NCBI GenBank assembly: GCA_002964805.2
Contig: PUDQ02000003.1
Span: 1,922,001-1,986,000, forward strand
Source of the DNA: Trametes villosa
Taxonomy: Eukaryota > Basidiomycota > Agaricomycetes > Polyporales > Polyporaceae
Length of the DNA: 64,000 bases
Reading direction: 5' to 3'
Shown: positions 44,495-55,991 of the stretch, one piece after another
Layout of the letters: each line of letters opens with the position of its first letter
How positions within the stretch are numbered: the stretch's first letter is position 1
Notes under the pieces: generated by a model
What the model saw: only the letters and a program-made list of their open reading frames with translations
What the model was told of the DNA's origin: nothing
The model's database searches: none
Program-made: the position numbers and the translations under genes

Positions 44495-47196
44495 TTACAT
44501 GTCAAGCCCCCGCCTGACCGCCTTGAATTCCGCCGTAAACTCATCGACCGCGTCTAACGTCTCCAACAAGTCCTTGTAGCACACCCGCACGCCCTTCTTC
44601 GCCGCGAGCGAGCTCGCCGTGCGGACCGTGTTCTTGATCTGTCGCCCGTTCACGTCGCGCGCCGCGAGCCGGTCCAGGTTCTCCTCGCCGAACTCCGCGG
44701 GGGACACGCCGACGCGGCTCAGGAACGCGGTCCACACTTGCCGGCGCGCGTCGCGCGTGAGGTCGTGGAAGTGCAGGCCGACGTGGATGCGCGAGAGGAA
44801 GGCGTCGTCGAAGGCTTTGACGCGGTTCGTGGTCAGGAAGAGGATGCCGTGGTAGTACTCGACGTGACGCAGGCTGTCGAGCGCCGTGAGCGCGCGACTT
44901 AGACAGGGATCGGGCGGGAAGACTTACAAGACTGCGACCATAGCGTTTCGTTCCATGTCGTGCAACGACCTCTGTTCGAGGAACACGTCCGCCTGGATGG
45001 GAACGTCAATACCTGCACCAAGCACCCACCGAGATGACACAAACCTCGTCAATGAGCACGATCGCCTTCCAGCTCGTCGCGATATCAAACACCCGGTTCA
45101 GCGCCTGGTCCAGGTCGCTCGCGCTCGTCCCCAGGTCGCCCGCGCCGACGACGTACAGCGGCTGCCGGACGTGCTCGCTCGTCGCCTCCGCCGACAGAGT
45201 CTTGCCGACCCCAGGCGGGCCGAAGAGGTTGATGACGAGCCCGCGGCCCTTGTTGTGCACGAAATCGTCGAAGCTGACGTCGCCGTTGTGCGCCTCGACG
45301 AGCGACTGCAGCAGAATCTTGCGGTCCGCGGGCAGCACGAGGTTCGCGAACGCCTCTTCGTTCCACACGATCGGCTGCACGTGCTGGATGTTGAACTCGA
45401 CTGCGGGTGCAGGTGGGTTAGAAGAGGGGTGACGAGGCAGCGGGAAGCGGGACGCACGCCATGTTTTGTCGGTCAGGCTGAAGCCGTACACTACCGGCGG
45501 CGTGAGCATGAGCTCGTCCTCGGTGAGCTCGATTACGTCGCGCGTCGCGCGGGCGCGGACCTGGAACATCGGCACGTTGCTGTCTATGCATCGGGCGGCT
45601 GTAAGCTGAGTGCTAAGCCGCTCCTAGTGGGAGCGACTTACTCGGGTTGTAGGGCTGCGGTGGCGGCGTCGGAGGGTAGTTCCCGTTCTGGTCGGGACCG
45701 GTGGGTGGCGGCGAGTTGTCCGCCTTGACCACCGGCATCTCATAGTTGGGGTTGAGACGACGGAAGTTCCCTGCACTGAGCTTTAGCCGTGGCCGCTGTG
45801 AAGCAGGCTAGAGACATACCTCTGTCGACCATGATCCGGGACTTCACCTACAACGTGTGCTTGTCAGCCGCCATTCAGAGCGCCACCGCCGAGAGGACAC
45901 ACCCTATACTTGATGGTCGTCTTCGCCGAACCATTCGAAAGCGTATACCCCGCCGGCCCGTCATACTGCATATGGTGGACGCCCCTGAGCTCGAGCCACT
46001 TCTTGCCCCGCGCGACGAGCGACATCTCGAGCCGGCCCGCGTCGGGGTGGTAGTTGAGCGGGTACACGTCGAGCGAGCTGATCTTGACCGTGCCCTTGAA
46101 GTGCGGCACGAAGATGCGGCTCTGCACGCGCCCGAACGCGGCGCCGGACGCCTTCTGCATGTCCACCTCCTCCTGCGTCATCCCCGGCGGCGGCGCGACG
46201 TAGTCCTGATAATACCCGTTCGGCGAGGCCGTCGGGTTGAAGCTCGCCGCGCCGTACGCGCCGCCCTCGCTCGCCTCCTCGAACGCGTCCACGCTCTCGC
46301 AGATGAGGTCGTACACTTCCGTAGTCATGGTCTTCACCTTCGTGGCGGAGACGATGTTGAAGGCGCGCGGCTCGCCGGTGGTGGGGCATTCGGTGACGAC
46401 GATGGTGCGCGGGACGAAGATGGCGAAGAGCGTGTCGAAGGTAATCTCGCCGTGCGCGGTGAGGTTGGCGACCTTTGCGATCGTGCCCTTGTAGTCGGTG
46501 CGCAGGTACGTGATGAGCACCTCGACGGTCTTGAGCACGGTGCTCTCTTCCGTGGTGCGCTGGCTCTTGGTGCGGAGACCATCCCGGTATTGCTCGAACT
46601 GGGGGAGGAAGGCGAGGAGCAAGTGCGGATCCAGCTGCGGCAATTCTGGTTAGCGTTACGAACGCGTCTTGTGAGAAAGACGGCTGTACCTCCAACGGCT
46701 CGGCTGTCCAAGAGATTCCTTGAACCTTTTTGATGACGTCTTTGCACGCCTTCAGCAGGTAAGGGCTCTTCACGACGACCTGGTACACCGGCTCGGCGTT
46801 TCCATCGTCCGTCGGCTTCGGCAGCTTGCGCACGACGACGAAGCAGTAGTTCTGCCACGGGTCGTTGCCGTCGCGCGAGCCGTTGCCGACGGTGAGCAGC
46901 GCCTCAGGGTTGAAGTTCGAGCCGGTGTTGCGGTACTTCCACGCCTTCGACCAGTTGCTCCAGTAGTTGTCGACGCGCTTGACCTTGAAGTTTGCGGGCG
47001 CGGGCGGCCCGTCCGTGGAGGGCGATACGAGCGCGGCGGTGGACTGCTCGTCGTCGTCGGCCTCTTCGTGGATCACGCGCTCGCCGCGCGCGTTGATCGT
47101 GGAGTGCGTGCTGGACGACGACGCGTGCGGCCACTTCTCCGAATCGCCATCGGCGGCATGGGAGATGGAACGCGAACGGGAGAGGAAGCGGCGCAT
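44495..47196 (-). CDS. AAA+ ATPase J with N-terminal DUF7025-type domain
   Basis: An AAA-family ATPase of the fungal type annotated as DUF7025 plus AAA. The N-terminus MRRFLSRSRSISHAADGD precedes WSNWSKAWKYRN, YCFVVVRKLPKP and CKDVIKKVQGISWTAEPLE. The middle domain has LTAHGEITFDTLFAIFVPRT, FKGTVKISSLDVYPLNYHPD and GVHHMQYDGPAGY. After MLTPPVVYGFSLTDKTW comes the ATPase: FNIQHVQPIVWNEEAFANLV, Walker A in INLFGPPGVGKTLSAEATSE, Walker B VLIDE|ADVFLEQRS (an intron falls between E and A), sensor 1 ILFLTTNRV and the Arg-finger region FLSRIHVGLHF. The end is NGRQIKNTVRTASSLAAKKG and RRGLDM. Complete. It probably remodels an unknown protein substrate. Paralogs K, L and M follow on the same strand. 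Confidence 0.85.
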
Positions 47197-48117
47197 GATG
47201 GTGGATGATCGACGAGAGGGTGGGTGTTTGAGTGATCTTCAAACAAGCTCCCAGGCAATACTTATACCTCCCCGGCCTCGTCGTGAGGATGCGCTTCCGG
47301 GTTGTGACTCCAGGTGCAGTTAAAGTGGAGGCTCTGCAGTCAGGACGTGTCGCTCCCGGCGCCTCCGAGCACCGGTCCCGACATGATCGGGAGGCGGTGA
47401 ACCCCGCCCACGCAACGTTGTCCTGTCGTCGCGAGGCGGTACCGTCATGGGGTCGCGTGGAGGTACATGAGGCCAGAGCCGTGCAGGAATAACTCCGCCA
47501 ATGGCCAGGCCTGTGCTTCGATTTCCTGGGACGCTCATCTCTGCGGGCGGTTAAATATCGCTCATACATCCCCGTGCCAAGGATTTGCACAGACACCTCC
47601 TGTACGGACAAGCTCAGGCTATATGGAGATGCCTGCTGGAGCTGACTCCGGGGCAATATCACTCACATCTCAGACAGTGGGACTTGAAGCTTTGAAGATG
47701 AACGCGGGTCCACCCCAGGGCCGGACTGCGCCCAGTTCCGTGACCACAACGGAGCGCTTGTGGTAGCCTGGGTACCCGTGGACATTGCCAAGTCTTCCCT
47801 CCTTCCTGTCATGGCATGTTTTGGCGGCGCAAATAGTATGATAGCTGCAGTTCAGCGACTCTGAATTTACGTAGACCACAGGGTAGCAGATGGGCACTAG
47901 GTACAAGGTGGTGGTAGAGGACAAGCCTATCGTGGGAATGTATCTGTGGAGGTACAATTGTACAAGCGCCTAGGCGCCCATGTCCTGGAGTGAGTGCGTG
48001 AGCGAGTACTAGTGAGTTGTGACTCTCATATAGACGAGTAGAAGTACTGGCAGGCAGACCTGGGTATGGCTGGTACTAGTACAAGTCCGAAATGATGGCA
48101 TGTAGAGTTGCGCGGCG
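47197..48117. other. 0.9 kb intergenic upstream of AAA gene J
   Basis: No gene recognised. A TATAAG element on the minus strand at about 47261-47266 is 65 bases from the J start codon. The rest would hold the 3' region of the thaumatin-like gene. Confidence 0.45.
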
Positions 48118-49770
48118 CTAGGCTACTGATACACAGAGAGCAATCGCAATCGACAGCAGCCAAAATGCGCAAGGGACAGCTCTCGGCGCGCTGCTACTAG
48201 GGCGAGCCGCCCCAGTGATATTTGCGGTGCTGCCAGATAGTCCTGTAGCCTGGGAAGGTGCTGCCCCGGATGACCCTGGCGCTGTAACTGAGGACGACAG
48301 ACTCGAAAGAGGCTGGGATGCAGGCGGTGCGTCTGTCGACGCCGGGGAGCTGGCAGTGGCAACTGATCCCGCCGTGGCGCCCGAGACCGTGTTTGCAGAG
48401 TTGACGGTTCTGGCGATGATTGTCAGCCACGTTGTACGTTCAACCAAGACCGACTCAGAATGGTATCTCTACTTGACGTACGGGCAGAAGGTCAAGGTAT
48501 AATCTGCGTTTAGCCCGGAATCGCACGTCCAGAGCGCAGTGTTGCTCGACTCGTCGTACGCGTATGCATACGCGTTCGGGCAGTTGCCCTCTGCGAAGGG
48601 CATCAGCAAGTGGCCGACGTCGTACCATGAAGAGACGTACTGAAGTAGGCGTAGTATTGCACCCCTGACGAAGGGCAGGTTGCGGCGGTGCTGTGGCTAC
48701 CTGAGCAGCAGTTGGCAGAGTCGGCTGTTCAGAAGTAAGATGAGTTCGCTGAGCCGTGCGGGGGAGCAGGCTGGACGAGGACGTACTGGGGTTTCCGTCC
48801 AAATTCGCAGCACAAGCGCTCTTACAACCTACAGGGAAACCGGTAGAGTCGAATGGGCCCTGAATGGGAGCGGGACCTATATAGGCACATGCAATGTCAG
48901 CTATGTTCGACAGAGCGACGTGAAGACTACTCACAGTTTGGCCCAAGGTCAACAGGACAGTCGGCAATTGGGCAGTTGGCTGAGTTCGTAATCGCCATAG
49001 GTAGATTGTACCCATCGACGAGAGATACTGGGACGCGATGTCAGCGTGCTCGAAGTAAAGAGACAGAACATCCATACCGTCATAGAAGTCGCGGTTTCCG
49101 TCCCCTTGGAGCGTCCACTCTGCGACGCTCGCGGGAGGGACTCCCTGTTAGATACAAGTTTAGTATGTGCGAGCTCCCGTATGTCAAGATGGACCTTATT
49201 ACGCACTGTACCGGTGGCGGGGTCGCAAAGCAGTCCGCCGTTGCACCAGCCATCGAGACACGTAGGTCCGGTGGTGATCGTGAAGTCACAGTCTCTCCGG
49301 CCCTATTGAGAGATATTCAGCACTTTCTAAACGCTGCGTTCCCGAAATGCGCTTACCCATATCCTTCCAGCCTTCCAATTATCAGGCACTGCGAACGTCA
49401 CCGAGTTCGAGGGTGGCGCTTCCCATCTAGTCGCGCTGTCAGTCATCAACGGCCCTGAAGATCGCGGGGGAGACAACGTACCCTGTAGGGAAGTTAGGCA
49501 CAGCGGTTCCGGCGCTGAGGTCCGTGAACATCTACAAAGACGCGTGAGTGGCACTTTCCCTGCTGCTTCAGCCCCAGGACGTACCGCAGGCCTGTGGAGC
49601 ATCCCGATCAGCGAGGTCGACTACTATAGATTGGAAAGAACGTACCATATCGTGAAGGGACATTGATTCGTTACAGTAAACGTACGCGCATCTGCGAGCG
49701 CAGGCGTACGCGCAAGCATCCACACATCGAATACCACCGATACAAGGCGTAGTGTCGTCATCGTCATCAT
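48118..49770 (-). CDS. GPI-anchored thaumatin-like protein
   Basis: A fungal thaumatin/osmotin-like protein; some members bind or cut beta-1,3-glucan in cell walls. The ATG at 49770 gives a modest signal sequence ending near ALADA, then RTFTVTNQCPFTIW. A 7-base exon (49585-49591) supplies the PA of WPA, followed by MFTDLSAGTAVPNFPTG. Further landmarks are WEAPPSNSVTFAVPDNWKAG, RDCDFTITTGPTCLDGWCNG, VPPASVAEWTLQGDGNRDFY, SLVDGYNLPMAITNSANC, FDSTGFPVGCKSACAANLDG and NCPNAYAYAYDESSNTALWT. The Cys-rich fold ends TLTFCPYV. A last intron, with a less certain donor, joins to a Ser/Thr/Ala-rich tail. The tail ends in a hydrophobic segment (AFWLLSIAIALCVSVA), which fits a GPI signal. If that intron is not used the protein ends at PYVK and is freely secreted. 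Confidence 0.85.
49585..49591 (-). other. 7-base micro-exon of the thaumatin-like gene
   Basis: Exon GCCTGCG is flanked by CCACAG and GTACGTCC. Including it turns TG|G-CCT-GCG|ATG into W-P-A-M, restoring the family sequence IWPAMFTD. Skipping it would break the frame. Confidence 0.75.
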
Positions 49771-50159
49771 GTTGAAGTCGTACGCGGTATAGCTACAGAT
49801 CGCGGGAGGTCGTGATGGTTCGAGGTCAAGTTAGCAGCGAAGCAATCCACGGAGTGGCCCGAGTTCATATGTGCGCCTCTGACAAAGGAGGTCGGTGCAC
49901 GTTGGGCTCCGACTGGAGAGTTCGGACCCTCTGCGTCGTGCGCAGCCGGCTGGGCGCCACGAGGCCACGCCTTTCTTGGAGCCTTTCTTGGAGTGGCTGC
50001 CCAAATTTGGAACGCCTCGAGGCGGCACAGCCTCGCTCGTCCTCGGCGTTCACGCCACGTGTGGGCGGAAAACATAGCAGGGAACGTGAGTCGGAATGAC
50101 GCTGTGAGTATGAAGCTCGCAGCAAGAGGATAAAGCGTGAGGGAAAGGAAGAGCTATGT

Positions 50160-52531
50160 TCATTTTCGCCGAACACAAAACCGTACCCAGAACACGAACA
50201 ACAAGGCTGCGGTGACGAGGAATACTACCACCTGGCGGAAGCCGAATGACGAGCTCTCGTGTTCAACCTGCAAGACGATGGTTGAGTTAACAAAGCGGTC
50301 TTAGAGCAACAGTGGATGCGTACCACAGAGGAAAACGGTGACAGAATCGGGATGGTGAAGTGCATAGGGCCAGACCAGCGCGACGTACGCGTCGGAGGAG
50401 CTAGAAGCCGATACAGCAGCAATATCATGGTAGGGAAAACAAGGACGCTAGTGGCGATCACCATCCAACGCTGAAGGAGCTGGTTAGATACCACGGGAAG
50501 GGAAGAGAGATCGATTGGACACTTGGCGCACCATCGTCTGTTTCTGCATCGCGCTCTCCGCCGAGTACCTGGTGTGCAGTTCAGCCAATACATTCTACGG
50601 AGTGCATGCTAAGTACGCAAACAACGGTGCAGCGTCCGGCGATAGAACACGTACCATCACTCGCTCTTCGAAACCTACCGCAAAAGCGGAGACCTCATCT
50701 TTGCAGATGCGCTGCACGACCGCAACCGCATCTGTGTCGGTGGCGACCGCGGATGCATCCTCGCAGTGTGCAGTGGAAGCAGCGTCCGCGGCCGCCAGTG
50801 GTGGCCCCACGGGTGCACTCGCACCCTCAATCGCCACACTCTTCGAGGGACTTGTCTCGTGCCCGGTCTTGGCACTCCCATGGGAGACATCACCCGTCGG
50901 AGACGGTATGGCGCCGACCTCGTGGATGTCCTGAACGTGTTCAACGTTGAACATCACTATGTGACACGTGTTAGCAGCGGGATCAGGCAGGCGGAAGTCG
51001 AGGGACGCACGCCATTCCTGGTCCAGCACGCTGAACCCGTACAGGATCGGGGGTGCGAGCAGCAGGTTCTCTGAGCTGCACGTCGTTGTTTGCAGAGTCT
51101 CTGCACCGCTTACGTCGCTGTCGGACGCGTCGGAAGGGGGACTGAGCCTCATGAAGCTCCCTGATTCGCGAGTCAGCGCTCCAGGAAGCCCGGTAACGAT
51201 TTGATAGAGCTTACCTCGGTCAAGCAGAATGAAGGACTCGACCTTCACATCCAGTCAGTATACGCGCTCTCAGCGAAGAGCAAAGAACTCACGTCGTATG
51301 TCAACATCGTCGAAGTACCGCCAAAGGTGAGTTTACACGTCGCAGGACCCTCGTACCACACATGGTGGATGCCCTGCAGCGCAAGCCACCGTCTGCCGCG
51401 GTCGACGAGCGAGGCCTCCAGGCCCGCAGCGTCGGGGTGGTACTTCAGCGGGTACACGTCCAGCGAGCAAATCTTCACCACACCCTTGAAGGAAGGAACG
51501 AGCATCCGGGTCTGCACGCGCCGCAACCTGGTTGAGTGGGATGGCACTCTCTCAGGTGCAGTGCGCGCGCGTGAAGAGCAGCCGGAGGTGGGGCTGGCAG
51601 AGCGCCGCACGCTGCAGCACGCGCAGTGTGCGCCCTCGTCCGCCACGTCCACGCTCTCGCAGACAAGCTCGTAAACGCTCCTCCACGGCTGGCGGACCTT
51701 CGTCGCGGACCGGAACTCATACGCGCGCCATGCGCCGGTGTCGGCGCACTTGGCGACGATGATTGTTCCGGGGGCGAAGAGGAAGAAGAGCGTGTCGAAG
51801 GTGATCTCGCCTCTGGCGGTGAGGTCGGCGATTTTGGTGAGCGTGGCGGCGTGTTCGCGGTGCAGGTAGGTGGTAAGAGCGTAGACTGCTTTGAAGGCGG
51901 GGTTGTTCTCGGAGTATGGGGTGGTTGTCTTCAGCGTCTCGAGGTGCTGCTGCAGGTGAGGGAGGCACGCTAGTAGGAGGTCAACCTCCAACTGAGAGCA
52001 ATCATGAGATACGGCAGCGGCGTGAAAGGCAGAGAAACTTACCTCCAGCGGCTCCGTTGCATCACTCGGCTGCGAAGGTAGCCGGAGAGACTCGCCGCAG
52101 ACGGCCAGAAGCGCAGGGTCGTGAATGACGATTCGAGTCGCAGAGTCGCTTCCTCCATGCACATCGTTCGACATATCGTCGACGACAGAGAAGTAGGGGA
52201 GAGGACGCGAAGTGGCCCGCTGGTAGGGACGCTCCTCGTCGATCGGCGACACGCAACGACTAACCTTGGTGTCGTGATCGGCGTGTTCGCAGCCGCGCGA
52301 GGGCAAGGAGTGCGGGCTATCTGTGTGCGCAGACTCCAAACGAGATCGCGAGATCGGAGGGTTCCGCATGTACTTCGACGCAGCGCGCTTTCTGCCCATC
52401 GTGCAGTCAGCAGCGATGGGCTGAGCATGCCCGCTGTATCGAGGAGGGACGTCCGCAGGACAGGTGGGAGTCGGGGTCTCCCAGTTGAAAGGAAGGGGTG
52501 CAGAGCTGGAGCGCGAAAGGAAGCGACGCAT
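50160..52531 (-). CDS. AAA-family derivative K: N-terminal domains kept, ATPase core replaced by a two-TM module
   Basis: It begins MRRFLSRSSSAPLPFNW, like J. The middle domain is kept: LTARGEITFDTLFFLFAPGT, FKGVVKICSLDVYPLKYHPD and GIHHVWYEGPATCK. So is the pre-ATPase segment LAPPILYGFSVLDQEWRASL with FNVEHVQDIHEV. There the likeness to J, L and M stops: no Walker A, Walker B or sensor motifs follow. Instead comes an Ala/Asp-rich stretch (GASAPVGPPLAAADAAST), then GFEERVM, spliced to NVLAELHTRYSAESAMQKQT. A transmembrane helix (MVIATSVLVFPTMILLLYRL), SRWSGPMHFTIPILSPFSSV and a second helix ending in CVRRK complete the protein. This module is shared with gene H. The splice joints keep frame throughout, so it is probably expressed rather than a pseudogene. 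Function unknown; perhaps a membrane-anchored regulator of the AAA proteins. Confidence 0.65.
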
Positions 52532-52744
52532 TGCGAGGATGCGAGCTGATCTCAGGGGAGGGTCCGATGGAGAACACGAGAGGGATCGGCGAGATATATG
52601 CCCCCCAGATCGCGCTTACCTCGTGATGCGCACGCGAAAGCAAGTCTCTGTCGCTGGAGTCAAGTGGTGGGTATATCTGTCAAGTGTGAGCCAACGGGAA
52701 CGTAGACCGCAGATATCAAGGATGATCAGGGCGTGCGACGAGCC

Positions 52745-53152
52745 TTACGCTCGCACCTCGAATGCAAAGGAGTTTGATGGAACGTACTCCTCCGGCTGAG
52801 CGGGGTTGAGCAATGCATCGTGGTAGAGGCATCCAGGGCTGCGCTTCGAAAACCAAGGACTGTCGCGCACGAAAGCGGCAAAATCTGCGAGTTCTGTGTA
52901 CTTCCCGTGAGACACGGCGCTACAAAGAACCAAAGTTAGCTATGATCGATGAAAGAGCAGAGGAGCTGACCTCACGAAGACCGGGATCAGGCGATAAGAT
53001 GCATAGCTCGAGCTTCTGCGAACAAGTATCTGGGCGCTTGGACCCACAAAGAAGACGCATTGAAGTCGCGGCCTACCACAGCCCTCCGACGCCCCAGCGG
53101 AGAAACCATCAGGAGGTATACCTGGTGCGCCACCGACACGTAAATGCCCCAT
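52745..53152 (-). CDS. Possible small gene or remnant (unrecognised)
   Basis: A minus-strand frame ends YHDALLNPAQPEEYVPSNSF and FEVRA with a stop at 52745. It is preceded by an acceptor-like sequence (TTTGTAG or GGGAAG). A second short frame (VGGAPGIPPDGFSAGASEG) lies just upstream at 52970-53150 and might join it across an intron starting GTGAGG. Composition is protein-like but I recognise no family and the start is not visible. It could be a small gene or a leftover. Confidence 0.25.
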
Positions 53153-53279
53153 TGGGAGGAGCAGCTCTTCCCATCAGCTACGACACGACCGGAAATGAAG
53201 GCCAGTTCTTGCAGCCGCGCGGATTCGTTTACGAGACACGGAAAGCAGATTGCATTCAGTCGCGGGGCCCGAGTGGCAC

Positions 53280-55452
53280 TTACAGTCCGACCTTCTCATC
53301 CTCCACAGCCTCCTCCGCCGCGGTTTGGACCGGCCCTTCGAAGTGGAAACGGCCCCAGAACGCCCAGCAGGCCGCGACGAGGAGCATGACGGTGCCGATG
53401 GCGACGATGGCGTAGTTCATGTTCAGCGCGTCTGTAGGGTGGGCGGTAGGCAGGATGAAGAGAACGCAAATGAACACGGTGAACTGGCGAAACATCGGGT
53501 GAGCTGAGACCACGGGAGAAGGCGAGCGGTACGGACCAGGAAGCTCGCGAAGTTGACGACCCAGGACCAGCGTCCGAGGGTGAACGGACCACGATCTGGC
53601 AATCTAGGGGTCGGCATGCCAGATAAAGAATCGGTTTGATATCAAAGGCTCATCACTCACGAGGTACTCGGCCAAAAGACTCGAATAATGATCGGTTGAA
53701 GGTAGCTCAACATGACCGCGATAGCTGCGGAGGACAAGATCGCGTTGAACTGTACAGGCACGTTAGCGATCGAGTCAACGAAGTGAAGGGTCTCTAGAAG
53801 CACGTACCGCCACCGCAGAGCCGATGTATGCGCACGATATGATGCACCCAACAAGCACCGACGTCCATACACCCCAATACGGCGCCTGGTACCGGTTGAG
53901 CGCCATATACCGCCCCTTCATCGGGAACGCGTTATCCCTGGCAAGCGCATAAAACAGCCGCGAGCTCGCCGTGAACGCCGTCACAGCCGCCATAAACTGC
54001 GCGAGCGCGACTACCGTCAGGCACATAAGCGTAAGGCGTTGGCCGACAGCGTCGTAGTACAGCTGCGCTATGGGGATAGCGAAGGATGTGGCTTGCACGC
54101 TTGCGATGCTCTGCACGGAGAAGAGGAGGGCGAGCATGTAGGCGAGCCCGATGAACCAGGAGCCGACGATGCTCCCGACCACTGCGAGAGGGGCGAGGAT
54201 CTCTGCACGCTTGGCTTCCTCGGCGACTTGGGCGGCGGTTTCGCAGCCTTCCAGAGTGTACACAGCCTGAAGCAAGTTAAGTCGACGATATGACTGAACT
54301 AGAGTATGACTATACCTGGAGGAACCCAAGAAGCACCACAAAGCCGCGACTCTGCCAGCCTGTAAAGCTGAATATCCGTGAGTTAGCGAACTTGGCTCGC
54401 CGAGTGATACTTACTTCTCGTAGTCCGTGAACACAAACGCGGCGCTGTTCTATAAACGTCGGCGCGTGAGCATTGCATCGACGACAAAGGTGCCTCCCAT
54501 TCGCGGCCGCACGGCTTACCTTGACTGGCGCCTTCACCAGCAACGTAATGACTAGCACCAGCGTTCCGCCGAGTGTCCACCAGAGGTTGAAGGTGCTCAT
54601 ACCGCCTATGGCTTTCGTACCGATCGTGTTGATGATACCCGACGCGATGTTGACGCCCCAGGCGATAGCAGTCACCTCAACCCTAGTGAGTGTCCGCCCT
54701 TGGCCAACCTCTGCTAAGGACGCTAGGTATAGCGCAACACTGCCAGAATGCAATGAGGTTGGGTGATGCGGCTCCTGTAATGCTCGCGAACATACCTCAA
54801 ATTTCCCGACGTGCCGGTAAACGTCATGGCGATGCTGTAGATCCATCCCGTCTAGAAGTAGCTTTAGAATGCATGAAACGCCACGCTCGACGGTAGACCT
54901 ACGCAAACTGTAGTTCACTCAGCTTGTGGTTTCAAGATAGTGGGCCTCGACGGTACTCACAACCAAGCATTGGCACCTCGGGTTTCATCTTGCAGACCCA
55001 GAAGTACAAACCGCCCATTGTAGGACTGGGATAGGTTCGCAAAGGAGATCTCTACCACGAGAAATGAACTCACTATGCACTGCAGATTTCCGCGAGAGAC
55101 AGAGCGATTAGGAGCATGAAGAAGCTGCATATCTTTGGCACCAAATTTGTTCAGATGGGTTATGCCCGTAAATGCTTTTGTATAGACGTACATTCCAGCC
55201 CCAGAACAGTCCAAGAGGTCCTCCTGAAAAAAGGCCAGTCTGGAAGGCACTGCTCATGCCCGTGAGGATACCAATGGCGCAGAACGAGATTCCAAGTACG
55301 CCAAAGAGAGACATGTCCCGTCGAAACTCGCTCTTGTAGCCCAGCTCTCGCAGCCGTTGGTCAGAGCTGGAAGCCGCAGCATCTTGAGCCTCCGGAGACA
55401 GGTGGGACCGTCTGGTAACGCTCTCGACGTCGGTCGCGACTACGTTCTTCAT
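53280..55452 (-). CDS. APC-superfamily permease, GABA/choline transporter type
   Basis: A plasma or vacuolar membrane permease of the yeast Uga4/Hnm1-like amino-acid/choline transporter group. The N-terminus MKNVVATDVESVTRRSH leads to LRELGYKSEFRRDMSLFGVL and helix 1 (GISFCAIGILTGMSSAFQTG). The family signature ALSLAEICSAYPTMGGLYFW appears across a splice near 55.05 kb. Later exons give GFVVLLGFLQAVYTLEGCET, VEVTAIAWGVNIASG, AFTASSRLFYALARDNAFPM, RYQAPYWGVWTSVLVGCIIS and GPFTLGRWSWVVNFASFL. The last exon ends EGPVQTAAEEAVEDEKVGL. About ten introns. It starts 539 bases from GWT1, transcribed the opposite way. Exact substrate not determined. Confidence 0.85.
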
Positions 55453-55991
55453 GGTAGGCCAGCGAAGGATCAAGAGAGGGCGACCAGTCCTAGAGATACA
55501 GCTCGCGAGTATTTATCGTCTCGTGCCCCCAGATATCTCGCAGCAGCAGGGCACATGATAGGCAAGGCATGATTGAAGAGGCTATCGGTGAGTTATGGGA
55601 TATCAGACTCCCACTCTCGCTTCACGGCGCGATCAGAGGACGGAATGCATCCATAGTGATAGCAGCATCGTCAGATAAGTCGCAAAGCATGCAAGGGAGT
55701 TCACGAGACAGCAGAGGTAGATGCATGAGCTCGAATCAGAGGTGTGAGGTGGTGGTTCGTGGGCAAACGAGGAACGCCCGTGCGTCGCGTCGAGCTCGCC
55801 GCGGCTCGCGTTGTTGGCAAGCACTTCTTGTCCACAACCACGTCCTGCGTTTTCCCCAGCCTCGCAAGCTCGAGCTATCTCATCGAATCCCCTGCTCTAC
55901 TCTTCTGCTCTACTTCTATTGTTTGCTGCTGGGCGTCGTTTTCGGCGTTGAGGCCGCGTAACAGCTTGGCCAGGCAGACCCGCACATCGAG
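55453..55991. other. Divergent promoter region between the permease and GWT1
   Basis: 539 bases between two divergent start codons. No exon is recognisable. Pyrimidine-rich stretches near 55850-55930, just before the GWT1 ATG, are usual for basidiomycete promoters of constitutive genes. Confidence 0.5.

Noticed and set aside
45789..46733. 314-codon plus-strand frame (and 44886-45728)
   Set aside because: Antisense shadows of AAA gene J; products are rich in Arg/Val/Leu with no motif, whereas the minus strand gives Walker motifs.
45961..47196. Single 411-codon minus-strand frame as the full gene J
   Set aside because: Its first part is the true first exon, but past about 46690 it reads through an intron into the wrong frame and becomes Arg/His-rich.
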